A stretch of DNA of 64,000 bases from Alteromonas salexigens. GTDB taxonomy: Bacteria > Pseudomonadota > Gammaproteobacteria > Enterobacterales > Alteromonadaceae. Positions within the stretch are counted from its first letter, which is position 1; every line of letters starts with the position of its first letter. The stretch lies in the NCBI RefSeq assembly GCF_025628895.1, contig NZ_JAOTJC010000002.1:62001-126000 (forward strand), in the 5' to 3' direction. The notes under the pieces are model-generated. The model ran no database searches and was not told where the DNA came from. It saw only the letters and a program-made list of their open reading frames with translations. Shown here one piece after another: positions 1 to 10,214 of the stretch. The position numbers and the translations under genes are program-made.

Positions 1-3
1 AGG

Positions 4-2775
4 ATGATAAATAACACTTTTTTCAAACGGACTTTTGTACACGCGAGTATGGCGGTGTGTCTGGCGACTACCCTTTCTGGCTGCAGTGAGTCTTCGCTGG
101 AAGAACGTCTGGCTGCCGCAGAGGCCTATATTGCCGAAAATGACAGCCAGGCAGCCATCATTGAATATAAAAATGCCATTCAGCAGGCACCGGAGGCACC
201 CGCCCCCCGTTTTGCGCTGGGTAAACTGTATCTGCAAAAGGGCGACTATCAGGGGGCTGAAAAAGAACTGAACAGAGCGCTGGAGCTGGGTCAGCCCGCT
301 GCTGATGTCGTCCCGTTACTGTCACAGGCATATCAACAAACCGGCGCTGAAAATGCGCTTTTAGATCTCGATCACCAAAGCAGTGACCTTACATCGGTAC
401 AAAAAGCTGAAGTCGGTTTCTATAAGCTACAGGCGCTCGTTAAGCTGGATAAAGAGAACGAGGCCCGGGAGCTGCTGAACGAATTACGCGGTCTGGACAC
501 ATCCAGCGTCTATAAAGGGCTAATAGACTCCTACGCCGCCATTCTTAATGAAGACTATGATAAGGCCCTCACCGAGACGAAGGCGTTGCGTGAACAGGCA
601 CCGCTGAATAAAGATGTATTAATGCAGTTGGCCAGGCTCCATTTGAATATGGAGCAGACCGAGCAAGCAATAGAAGTCTACCAGACGTACGTGGAACGGT
701 ATCCGAAAGACATCGATAACCGTTTTGCACTAATTACGCTGTTGTTTGATATGAACCGGTTATCGGAAGCCAAGCCACACGTAGATGAACTGTTAAAAGT
801 AAACAGCGAACATGGGCTGTTAAACCAGTTCAAAGGCATTATTGCGGCCTCCGAAGAGGACTTTGAGTCAGCACTCGGGTTATTAGAAAAAGCCATCCAG
901 AACGGACGTAATGAGCCGGTAGTAAGATTAATTGCAGGCTACAGCGCGTATCAACTGGCCGATTATGAAGCGGCCAGCCGTCACCTCTCTATGGTGGCGT
1001 CGGTACTGCCGGATAACCACGCCGGGTTGCGTATGTACGCAGATAGCTTGCTACAGCAGGGCGAAAGTGCGGATGCTACCGAAGTCCTTAGCCGGTTAAC
1101 CGGTGACGTTAGTGAAGATGCTGCGCTGTTTTCCAAAGCCGGTTTTCAGCTGCTCAAAGAGGGCAATGTTGTCGATGCGCAGAAAATGATCGAGCGGACA
1201 TCAGCGATAAGCTCGACCTCTGAAGATCTTGCTAAACTCGGCGTTTTGCAGCTTTCGTTAAATGATATCGAGGGGCTGGTTAACTTAGAGGCAGCAGTGG
1301 AGAAAGCCCCTGATTCCAATGTCACCCAGCGCACGCTGCTTACCGCTTACGTAGCTACCGGGCAACTGGAAAATGCGCGCAAGCTGGCAAAAAAATGGAT
1401 AGAAAAGGAGCCTGACGGCGTCGCGCCACTGCTTGCGATGACGGAAATTTTACTTCTGGAAAAGAATACTGAACAGGCTAAGCAGTATCTTGATCAGGCG
1501 CTGGCGCAGGAACCTGTAACGTCCAACGTAATCATGATGAAAGCGCGTTTTGAGCTAGCTACCGAGCAAGCACAACAGGCGGAAGCAACCCTGCAGGGGC
1601 TACTTAATGAGGAACCTGCCAACCTGCAAGCTATTTCTATGTTGTATTCCTCTAAGGCTGAGGACGGCGCCCCCGAATTAATAAAGCACGTTGAAGAGCA
1701 GCTCTCCAACCAACCTGATAATACCAACATGCGCATACTGCTGGCCCGTATGTATTTTGCTGAAGGCAACAGTGAGCAGGCGCTAGCAACGCTGGACAGC
1801 ATCAGCGCAGATAAGTCCTCGCCTATGGATATGTGGAATCTGAAAGGTCAGACGTTATTGAAAGCAAACAAGCTGGAGGCTGCCAGAGCGCATTTTGAAG
1901 AATGGCTTGAACTTTATCCTCAGGATAAGAACGCAGCCCTGGGTATGCTGCTAGTCATGGATGTTAGCAACCAGTATCAGGACGCGCTGAGCTTTGCGGA
2001 AAAGTTTCTGGCAAAACGCCCTGATAACCAGGTTAAAGTGCTCAAAGCGTATTTTCACGCCATGAATAACGAAGCCGAACCAGCCCGCGCCATTCTGGAA
2101 ACGCTACCCGAAGAAACCCGGGCATTACCCTTTATTCAGGGCGTCACAGGGCGGGTGTTGGTAATAGAGGGGAAACCGGCTGAAGCAATCCCTTATATTC
2201 AGGCCGCCTATGATGAAAAAAATAATGAGCAAAACGCCATGCTACTGGCTGCCGCGTACGGCCAGGCCGGACAAGAAGCGCAGGCACTGGCATTTTTGCA
2301 GCAACATGCAGAGCAATATCCAAACGATATTCGTATTCAGATATTGTTTGCGCAGCAGCTGATAGCGGACGATACAGCCAAAGCCATGCAAGTGTATGAG
2401 CACATCCTCACTCTCATGCCTGAGAACGTGGTGGTGCTGAACAACCTGGCTTACCTGCACTTTCAGGCCGGGAATCTGGACAAAGCGCAGTCTTTAGCTG
2501 AAAAGGCAGTAAAACAGCAGCCTAAAAATCCCGAAATTGTCGATACTCTGGCTCAGATAGAGATGTCAAAGGGCGATACCCAAGCGGCGCTGTCGCTGTA
2601 CGAGCGAATAGTAAATACCGAGATTCGCTCAGATGAAGTCTACCTTAACTATATTGAAGCGCTATTGGTAGCTGACCAGACAGCCCTCGCCAAGCGGCGC
2701 CTGGAAGAACGTACACTGACCACGGCCAGGGCGCGAGCAAAGGCAGATAAGTTGCGGGCCACCTACTCTCTGTAG
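4..2775 (+). CDS. prsT: PEP-CTERM/XrtA system TPR-repeat lipoprotein PrsT
   Basis: A 923-residue exported lipoprotein made almost wholly of tetratricopeptide repeats. The N-terminus has a basic start, a hydrophobic stretch and a lipobox (L24-S-G-C27), so the mature protein should be membrane-anchored through Cys27. From about residue 30 on it carries repeated 34-residue TPR-like helices (for example the APRFALGKLYLQKGDY unit). Length, lipobox and repeat layout match the PrsT family, which is found with exosortase XrtA and EPS biosynthesis genes in Gram-negative bacteria. Its biochemical role is not settled; a scaffold in polysaccharide or PEP-CTERM protein export is an inference. The gene starts at the window edge, so its ribosome-binding site and upstream partners are not visible. 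A strong terminator follows the stop codon. Confidence 0.85.
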   Translation: MINNTFFKRTFVHASMAVCLATTLSGCSESSLEERLAAAEAYIAENDSQAAIIEYKNAIQQAPEAPAPRFALGKLYLQKGDYQGAEKELNRALELGQPAADVVPLLSQAYQQTGAENALLDLDHQSSDLTSVQKAEVGFYKLQALVKLDKENEARELLNELRGLDTSSVYKGLIDSYAAILNEDYDKALTETKALREQAPLNKDVLMQLARLHLNMEQTEQAIEVYQTYVERYPKDIDNRFALITLLFDMNRLSEAKPHVDELLKVNSEHGLLNQFKGIIAASEEDFESALGLLEKAIQNGRNEPVVRLIAGYSAYQLADYEAASRHLSMVASVLPDNHAGLRMYADSLLQQGESADATEVLSRLTGDVSEDAALFSKAGFQLLKEGNVVDAQKMIERTSAISSTSEDLAKLGVLQLSLNDIEGLVNLEAAVEKAPDSNVTQRTLLTAYVATGQLENARKLAKKWIEKEPDGVAPLLAMTEILLLEKNTEQAKQYLDQALAQEPVTSNVIMMKARFELATEQAQQAEATLQGLLNEEPANLQAISMLYSSKAEDGAPELIKHVEEQLSNQPDNTNMRILLARMYFAEGNSEQALATLDSISADKSSPMDMWNLKGQTLLKANKLEAARAHFEEWLELYPQDKNAALGMLLVMDVSNQYQDALSFAEKFLAKRPDNQVKVLKAYFHAMNNEAEPARAILETLPEETRALPFIQGVTGRVLVIEGKPAEAIPYIQAAYDEKNNEQNAMLLAAAYGQAGQEAQALAFLQQHAEQYPNDIRIQILFAQQLIADDTAKAMQVYEHILTLMPENVVVLNNLAYLHFQAGNLDKAQSLAEKAVKQQPKNPEIVDTLAQIEMSKGDTQAALSLYERIVNTEIRSDEVYLNYIEALLVADQTALAKRRLEERTLTTARARAKADKLRATYSL

Positions 2776-2798
2776 GGCGCGCTTTTCAGTAAGTCTGG

Positions 2799-2830
2799 CG
2801 GCAGCGCGGTATACACGCTGCCGTTTTTTT
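2799..2830 (+). terminator. Rho-independent terminator after prsT
   Basis: Perfect 8-bp stem CGGCAGCG/CGCTGCCG (2799-2806 and 2816-2823) with a 9-nt loop, followed by seven T residues. It ends prsT transcription just before the convergent ion-channel gene. Confidence 0.9.
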
Positions 2831-2834
2831 ATGC

Positions 2835-3644
2835 TTAGTGCTCCCGGCTCCGGGCATTTAACTCCGCTCGCAGTGCAGAAACTTCCTGCATAACGTCTTT
2901 CAGCGTGGGCTCGTTATTTTCTTCGGCTGCTTCCTGACGGATCTTGGCGCTTTCCTGCTCCATCACATTCACCACAATGCCAATCACCATATTTAAAAAA
3001 GCAAAGGCGGTGAAGAAGATAAAGCTCAGGTAGAACAGCCAGCTTAACGGATACACCTCCATGGTTTCGTACATCACGTCAGTCCAGTCTTCGAATGTCA
3101 TCACCCGGAACAGCGTCAGTAACGAAATGGTAATGTCACCCCACAGCACTGGATTAATCGCTTCGAACAGGGTGCTGCCGATAGCTGCGTAGATGTAGAA
3201 AATAATGAACATCAGTAGCATCACATAGCCCAGTTGGGGCAGGGCTTTTACCAGGGAGACCAGCAACAGACGCAGTTCGGGGATAATGGAGATCATCCGT
3301 AGTACCCGGAAAACCCTGACCAGACGCGCAATCAGTGCCAGTTCGGTATCGTCGGCAGGGATCAGCGATACCGCGACGATCAGCGTATCGAACCAGTTCC
3401 AGAAACTTTTGAAAAAGTCGCGCTTGCGTCGCTCGGCGAGAAAGCGAATGGTTAACTCAGTGAGGAAGAAAGCACTGATAAACCAGTCCAGCACCAGCGT
3501 AAGACTGGCCACCCCGGCAGGCATATCGTACGTTTTTGCCCCTACCAGCAGCGCTGATACGACAATGACACTAATGACAAATATTTCGAAAAGTTTGTTG
3601 GCGCGAATGCGTTCAAAACGGCTTTGCAGTTCGGAGGCTTGCAT
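2835..3644 (-). CDS. Voltage-gated-type ion transporter (single six-TM subunit)
   Basis: A 269-residue inner-membrane channel subunit of the Ion_trans superfamily, the size of the bacterial NaChBac/NavAb group. Hydrophobic segments fit S1 (about 19-38), S2 (47-67), S3 (83-97), S5 (133-157) and S6 (195-222). The S4 voltage sensor has arginines every third residue (R107, R110, R113, R116). The pore filter reads T183-F-E-D-W-T-D189, where sodium channels usually have TLESW. The C-terminal tail (about 226-266) is charged and helical and probably forms the coiled coil that holds the tetramer. It stands alone, convergent with prsT. Ion selectivity cannot be decided from sequence alone; the extra acidic filter residues resemble calcium-permeable variants. 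Confidence 0.85.
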   Translation of the reverse strand: MQASELQSRFERIRANKLFEIFVISVIVVSALLVGAKTYDMPAGVASLTLVLDWFISAFFLTELTIRFLAERRKRDFFKSFWNWFDTLIVAVSLIPADDTELALIARLVRVFRVLRMISIIPELRLLLVSLVKALPQLGYVMLLMFIIFYIYAAIGSTLFEAINPVLWGDITISLLTLFRVMTFEDWTDVMYETMEVYPLSWLFYLSFIFFTAFAFLNMVIGIVVNVMEQESAKIRQEAAEENNEPTLKDVMQEVSALRAELNARSREH

Positions 3645-3749
3645 GCTTGTTAGTTTACCACTTAAAAAATAACGGGATTTTTGTTCATTAACTGTGCAAT
3701 AATCAATAGGTTGTCTACAGTAAGACAGACTAATTACCGGGATCGCGTC

Positions 3750-3923
3750 ATGGATGAACAGCGCTTACACTTACAACAGAAGTTGTTGCAACTCTCTATG
3801 TTGCTGCAGGATTGTAATCTTACCCTTGAACACGCTCAACAGTTACGTACCGAGTTACTCATTACATTGCAAATGCTGGAGCCGTTTTGCCGCGGGGTGC
3901 GGCTAAAGACAGCATCCGGGTAA
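3750..3923 (+). CDS. Small helical protein of unknown function
   Basis: A 57-residue ORF starting at the ATG at 3750 with a weak purine-rich site (GGGA) about eight bases upstream. A longer in-frame start at 3681 has no ribosome-binding site and adds a segment unlike the rest. The protein is mostly one amphipathic, Gln/Leu-rich helix (residues 2-45) with no signal peptide. I do not recognise the family. It sits alone between two minus-strand genes, so it needs its own promoter. The function is unknown and it is uncertain whether it is expressed. Confidence 0.45.
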   Translation: MDEQRLHLQQKLLQLSMLLQDCNLTLEHAQQLRTELLITLQMLEPFCRGVRLKTASG

Positions 3924-3965
3924 TACCGTCAGGGGCGGAATAAGGCCCTTCACAGTTTGGGCTGT

Positions 3966-3992
3966 ATAAAGCCCGGCGCAGGCGCGCCGGGC
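3966..3992 (-). terminator. Probable terminator after tolC
   Basis: Inverted repeat GCCCGGCG/CGCCGGGC (3971-3978 and 3985-3992) with a 6-nt loop, 16 nt beyond the tolC stop on the minus strand. The T tract is short (TTTAT), so termination may be partial. Confidence 0.55.
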
Positions 3993-4007
3993 CGTCGCCG
4001 TAGGGAC

Positions 4008-5372
4008 TTATTCAGTGGAAGGCGGTTGCAGCCCACGGTTAATTTGTTCAATATCGCTTTTCGTCAGCGTGCCCGCTGCCTCTTTCAGACTCACAATAGC
4101 TTGAATAAAGTCATAGCGCGCGCTGGCCAGATTACGCCGGGCGTCGAACAGGTTTCGGGTCGAGTTCAGTACATCCACAATGGTGCGGGTACCTACATCG
4201 AACCCGGCCTCGGTTGCCTTTAGCGCGCTGTCTGCTGACACTACCGCCTGTTCCAGCGCCCGGATAGTAGAAATGGCGGCTTTGACATTGTTGTACGAGC
4301 TGCGTACAGACTGCACCGTCTGGCGATAGGTTTGCTCAACCTGCTGACTGGCTGCTACATACAGGTAGCGTGCCTGGTCAGTCTGTGAGCTCACCCGCAG
4401 GCCCTGAAAAATCGGAACATTCAGCTGCACCCCAACGCTATAGCTGTCCAGGCTGGGTAAATCGATATCACGGCCCTGACTGGATACATCAGACTGGGTG
4501 CGGCCGGCTGTAGCGCTCAGTCCTAAGGTAGGAAAGTGCCCGGCGCGCGCCGAAGAAATATCTTCTTTTGCAATGTCCATGGCCAGTCGGTCTACCAGTA
4601 ACGCCAGGTTTTTCTCCTCGGCGGTTTCCAACCAGGCATCCACCGTATTAGGCGTGGGGATAGTGGCAGAGAAACTGTCGGTATCCAGTGCGTACAAACG
4701 GTCATGATATTTACCGGTGATAACCCGCAGGGTCTCCAACGCAAACTCCAGCTGATTTTCAGCCTGAATTTCCTGCGCCACCGTGTTGTCGAAGTTGGCC
4801 TGTGCTTCATGCACGTCGGTAATGGCTGTTAAGCCCACCTCAAAACGCTGCCGGGTTTGATCCAGCTGACGCTCAATGGCACGTTTTTCAGCGCGGACGA
4901 ACTCCACATTATCGCGGGCCCGCAACACATCGAAATATGCATTTACAACCCGAACAATCAGCTGCTGCATGCTGGCGGCATACTGGGCATCGCTTTGTTC
5001 AGCCACTTTCTCGGCGCGGTCCAGACCTACCCAATTCGCGTAGTTATACAGTGACATGTCCAGATCCAGTCCATAGGACAGGGTGTCGCTGTCTGAGTCG
5101 ATGATGTTTATCTGCAGTTCCTGGTCGGGTCCCTGTGCAAAATCGGTACGCTCACTGCTCGACATGGTATAGCCTACAGTGCCTGAAATCTGGGGTAACA
5201 GGTTCGCCCGGCTCACCGAAATGCCTTCATAGGCGGCGTCGCGCTGTGCCTTGGCCTGATTTACCAGCGGATCATTGGCCAGCGCCTGCTGGTAGACCTG
5301 CTTTAAATCGTCTGCTAATGCGGAGCCGGCCAGGCCCATTCCGATAATCAGCGACAGTAGTGTTCGTTTCAT
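4008..5372 (-). CDS. tolC: Outer membrane channel TolC
   Basis: A 454-residue TolC-family outer membrane channel, exit duct for tripartite efflux pumps and type I secretion. It begins with a signal peptide (residues 1 to about 25, ending SALA-DD) and then shows the duplicated helical-hairpin layout of the family, including the SRANLLPQISG stretch and the late VGTRTIVDVLNSTRNLFDA motif. The ATG at 5372 is chosen because GGAAGG lies about seven bases upstream; a TTG five codons earlier would put that site inside the gene. The divergent partner is nudF, the same arrangement as in other gammaproteobacteria. It probably serves the RND pump at 48972-53146, which has no channel gene of its own. Confidence 0.93.
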   Translation of the reverse strand: MKRTLLSLIIGMGLAGSALADDLKQVYQQALANDPLVNQAKAQRDAAYEGISVSRANLLPQISGTVGYTMSSSERTDFAQGPDQELQINIIDSDSDTLSYGLDLDMSLYNYANWVGLDRAEKVAEQSDAQYAASMQQLIVRVVNAYFDVLRARDNVEFVRAEKRAIERQLDQTRQRFEVGLTAITDVHEAQANFDNTVAQEIQAENQLEFALETLRVITGKYHDRLYALDTDSFSATIPTPNTVDAWLETAEEKNLALLVDRLAMDIAKEDISSARAGHFPTLGLSATAGRTQSDVSSQGRDIDLPSLDSYSVGVQLNVPIFQGLRVSSQTDQARYLYVAASQQVEQTYRQTVQSVRSSYNNVKAAISTIRALEQAVVSADSALKATEAGFDVGTRTIVDVLNSTRNLFDARRNLASARYDFIQAIVSLKEAAGTLTKSDIEQINRGLQPPSTE

Positions 5373-5466
5373 GCTTGCGCCTTCCAATTTTTAAGTGTCT
5401 TTTTCCGCGAGACTGCAGATGCTTGTAAGTGTATGAAAGTCAAAGGCTAGCCGACAGTCTTTAGTG

Positions 5467-5491
5467 GTAACAGTTGGTGTTCAACTGTAAC
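5467..5491. promoter_or_regulatory. 25-bp inverted repeat in the tolC/nudF intergenic region
   Basis: Two 10-bp arms (GTAACAGTTG and CAACTGTAAC) pair at 9 of 10 positions around a GTGTT spacer. It lies 95 bp upstream of the tolC start and 167 bp upstream of nudF. The spacing is that of an operator for a dimeric regulator rather than a terminator, as no T tract follows. The regulator is unknown. Confidence 0.45.
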
Positions 5492-5657
5492 AGAATATGT
5501 TGCAGTTGTACGTGCCGGATACCCTGGACATGCAGACGTAGACCCTCTACCGGGGCTCTGGTGTGAGTGCAGGCGACAATGTCAGGTCTGCATTCACAAG
5601 CTGGCTGTCAGTCTGTACCATGCATCATAATCGTTTTATGTATAAAAGTGACTGCCA

Positions 5658-6284
5658 ATGAGCAATGAAATCCCGACGTTTACCTCAAATGATGTTGAGA
5701 TCCTCAGTGTAGAGCCGCTGTATGATGGTTTTTTCAAAATGCAGCAGTACACGTTTCGGCACAAACTGTTTGCCGGCGGCTGGAGTGACGAGGTCAAACG
5801 GGAAATATTTGAACGTGGCCACGCGGTCGCCGTACTTCCCTACGATCCGGTACAACAAGAGTTTGTGCTGATTGAGCAGGTAAGAATTGGGGCACTGGCC
5901 ACGTCTTCAAGTCCCTGGCTGATAGAAATTATTGCCGGGATTATTGATACTGGAGAAACACCTGAAGCAGTCTGTCATCGTGAGTCTGAGGAAGAGGCTG
6001 GCATCACCTTGAGTCACCTGACCCGGGCATGCAGTTATTTGTCCAGCCCCGGCGGTACTACCGAGCGACTCCATGTATTCATGGCAAAAACCGATGCGAC
6101 CACCGCGGAAGGGGTCCATGGCCTGGATAATGAATCCGAAGATATTCGGGTCCACAGGGTGAAAGAAGAGACCGCGCTTGAATGGATTAAATCTGGCCAT
6201 ATAGACAACGCAGCAGCAATTATTGCGCTACAATGGTTCTTCTTAAACAAATCTGATCTTCTGGAGCAATGGCAATCCCCGTGA
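5658..6284 (+). CDS. nudF: ADP-ribose pyrophosphatase (Nudix)
   Basis: A 208-residue cytosolic Nudix hydrolase that splits ADP-ribose to AMP and ribose 5-phosphate. The Nudix box is at about residues 95-117 (GIIDTGE, then seven residues, then RESEEEAGI), with all metal-binding glutamates present. The length and the surrounding 'SSPGGTTERLHVF' region match NudF. It is the first gene of the nudF-yqiB-cpdA-yqiA run and overlaps yqiB by 16 bp, so the two are probably co-transcribed. It faces tolC across a 285-bp region that holds a candidate operator. Confidence 0.93.
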   Translation: MSNEIPTFTSNDVEILSVEPLYDGFFKMQQYTFRHKLFAGGWSDEVKREIFERGHAVAVLPYDPVQQEFVLIEQVRIGALATSSSPWLIEIIAGIIDTGETPEAVCHRESEEEAGITLSHLTRACSYLSSPGGTTERLHVFMAKTDATTAEGVHGLDNESEDIRVHRVKEETALEWIKSGHIDNAAAIIALQWFFLNKSDLLEQWQSP

Positions 6285-6718
6285 ACCCTTCATCCCGCAA
6301 ATATGTCCCGCATCTGCCCACTATGCAGGCACTGGGCGAGCTGAACTATACGCACTTTATGCGTATTCTGCCCGACTGTGACACCGAAAACCTGGCGTAT
6401 GAATTTCAGGTAGGGAAAGGGTTGTGCTATGCCATCACCATTATGGACTCGGCGCGCTACACCAGTACCATCTGCATCGAGCAGCGCCACGACAATGCGC
6501 CTGCCTATCTTAAGCCAACTATGGTGGTTCGGCTTTATCATGATGCGCGGATGGCCGAGGTGATCAGTAGCCAGAACACCGGCGCGCTGGCGCCGTCTTA
6601 TGTGTACCCAAATCGCAATATGCGGCAGCGCAATGAAAAACAAATGGTGAATATGTTTCTGGCCGAGTGGCTGGACTTTTGTCTGAAACAAAAGCCGCCG
6701 GTGAAGACGGAAGCGTGA
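6269..6718 (+). CDS. yqiB: DUF1249 family protein YqiB
   Basis: A 149-residue soluble protein of the DUF1249 family, recognised from the LNYTHFMRILPDC region, the 'ARYTSTICIEQ' core and its invariable place between nudF and cpdA. Its molecular role is not established. It overlaps nudF at its start and its stop codon overlaps the GTG start of cpdA (GTGA), so translation is likely coupled through the operon. The start at 6269 has a GGAG very close by (two bases), so a GTG twelve bases later is a possible alternative. Confidence 0.88.
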   Translation: MAIPVNPSSRKYVPHLPTMQALGELNYTHFMRILPDCDTENLAYEFQVGKGLCYAITIMDSARYTSTICIEQRHDNAPAYLKPTMVVRLYHDARMAEVISSQNTGALAPSYVYPNRNMRQRNEKQMVNMFLAEWLDFCLKQKPPVKTEA

Positions 6719-7455
6719 ACAGACTCATTCAGCTCACTGATCTACACCTTTACGCTGACAAAAGCCGCCGTGGCTACGCTGATATCAATCCGTATGATTC
6801 GTTTCGTCAGGTACTGACCAGTGTCCGTGACAGACGCCCCGACGGGATTATTGTTACCGGCGATATCAGTGGCGATGATTCGGCTGCCAGCTATCAGCAT
6901 TTCCTGACCCTGATGGACGAAACCGTGCCCGCCACCCCCTGGATGGTCATACCCGGCAATCATGATGACAACCAGGCCTTCGATGATGCCTTAATGGACC
7001 ATCAGCTGACGCCGCGGCAGCCGCTGGCGCTGGGCAACTGGCAAATACACGGTCTGGACACCCGCTTCGAGGGGGCCCGGGGCAAGGTCTCAGCACGCCA
7101 GTTACGGGAAACCGCGGACACCATCAGTCAGCATGTCAGCCAGTATCATATGGTGGCAATTCATCATCATATTGAACCTACCCTGAGTTGGATGGATACC
7201 CATAGCCTGGTGAACGCGCTTACGGTTCGCCGCTGGCTACAGGATACACCCGGTATCCGGGCGGTCATGCATGGTCATATTCATGATGCCAGTGAACACC
7301 AGCTGGGCGCGCAGGTTATTCTGAGTGCCCCTGCTACCTGCTGGCAGTTTGCCATGACAGCAAAATTTGGCGTGACCAACGATGCCCCCGGTTTCCGGGA
7401 GTTTCTATTGTATGATGACGGCACATGGCAATCGGTTATAAGGAGACTTTCTTGA
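6715..7455 (+). CDS. cpdA: 3',5'-cyclic-AMP phosphodiesterase
   Basis: A 246-residue class III cyclic nucleotide phosphodiesterase with a binuclear metal centre. The metal motifs are in the expected order: DLHL (about 9-12), GDISGDD, GNHDD, HHHIEP and HGHIHDA. It hydrolyses cAMP and so lowers CRP signalling. I place the start at GTG 6715, which overlaps the yqiB stop codon and puts DLHL close to the N-terminus as in the family; an upstream in-frame ATG would add 16 residues read inside yqiB. The 3' end overlaps the yqiA start (TTGA). Confidence 0.92.
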   Translation: MNRLIQLTDLHLYADKSRRGYADINPYDSFRQVLTSVRDRRPDGIIVTGDISGDDSAASYQHFLTLMDETVPATPWMVIPGNHDDNQAFDDALMDHQLTPRQPLALGNWQIHGLDTRFEGARGKVSARQLRETADTISQHVSQYHMVAIHHHIEPTLSWMDTHSLVNALTVRRWLQDTPGIRAVMHGHIHDASEHQLGAQVILSAPATCWQFAMTAKFGVTNDAPGFREFLLYDDGTWQSVIRRLS

Positions 7456-8039
7456 CTCACGTGTTATACCTGCATGGTTTTCTCAGCTCACCGCAGTCGG
7501 TCAAAGCACAGGCCACCCAGGCCTGGTTTGAAGCAAACCGGCCTGAAGTAAAACTTCACATTCCTCAGCTTTCCAACTCGCCGGGCAAGGTGAAAGACCA
7601 GTTGCTGACCCTGCTCGATAGTCAGCCCGCGCTGCGGAGTGGGGGACTGAAAGTGATCGGCAGTTCTATGGGCGGCTTTCTGGCCACCTGGCTGGTGGAG
7701 TCGTTCGGCGGCCACGCTGTGCTGGTGAATCCTGCGGTCGCGCCCTACGAGCTGTTGCAGAACTTTCTGGGCCAGCATGTTAACCCTTATACGGGCGAGC
7801 GGTTTGAGCTGGTGGCCGATGACATGCAGTTTCTCAGGGAACTGGACTCGCCCTCGCTGGCACGTCCTGATGCGTACCGGGTGATGTTACAAACCGGTGA
7901 TGAAACCCTGGATTACCGTCAGGCCAGCCACAAATATGCAGCCAGCGCGTTAGTCATAGAAGAGGGCGGCGATCACAGCTTCACGAACTTTGCGTCGCAC
8001 CTGCCTGATATCGCCGACTTTTTGTTGTCTGCAGACTGA
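7452..8039 (+). CDS. yqiA: YqiA-type esterase (alpha/beta hydrolase)
   Basis: A 195-residue alpha/beta hydrolase of the YqiA/UPF0227 family. It has the N-terminal YLHGFLSSPQS strand and loop, the nucleophile elbow GSSMGG, and a late DHSF histidine. The E. coli homologue is a general esterase; the natural substrate is unknown. The start is taken as TTG 7452: AGGAG lies six bases upstream and the TTG overlaps the cpdA stop. An upstream ATG would extend back into cpdA. It is the last gene of the overlapping nudF-yqiB-cpdA-yqiA set, with 106 bp before parE. Confidence 0.87.
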   Translation: MTHVLYLHGFLSSPQSVKAQATQAWFEANRPEVKLHIPQLSNSPGKVKDQLLTLLDSQPALRSGGLKVIGSSMGGFLATWLVESFGGHAVLVNPAVAPYELLQNFLGQHVNPYTGERFELVADDMQFLRELDSPSLARPDAYRVMLQTGDETLDYRQASHKYAASALVIEEGGDHSFTNFASHLPDIADFLLSAD

Positions 8040-8085
8040 CGCGCCCGGTAGCGGGCGGTGACGTGAGCATTGCCGGGGTGGGTAA

Positions 8086-10041
<1,956 letters not shown>

Positions 10042-10214
10042 CCCCCTCTGTCATTGCTCCCAGAGAAAATCACTCGCTTTATACTGAACCAGTTCCCACC
10101 TTTTCGGGTACACAGCTTTGGGCTGTGAAATATTACATTTATGTCATTGAAGCATGCAGGCCCTAGTGGTGCCAGCATGATGATGATTTAACAGAGACAG
10201 GCTGACACGAATAT

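Noticed and set aside
8042..8057. CGCCCG/CGGGCG hairpin after yqiA as a terminator
   Set aside because: The stem is short and no T tract follows; parE may still be partly read from the upstream operon.
10109..10127. CACAGC/GCTGTG inverted repeat after parE as a terminator
   Set aside because: Only a 6-bp stem and no T tract follows, so it was not listed as a terminator.
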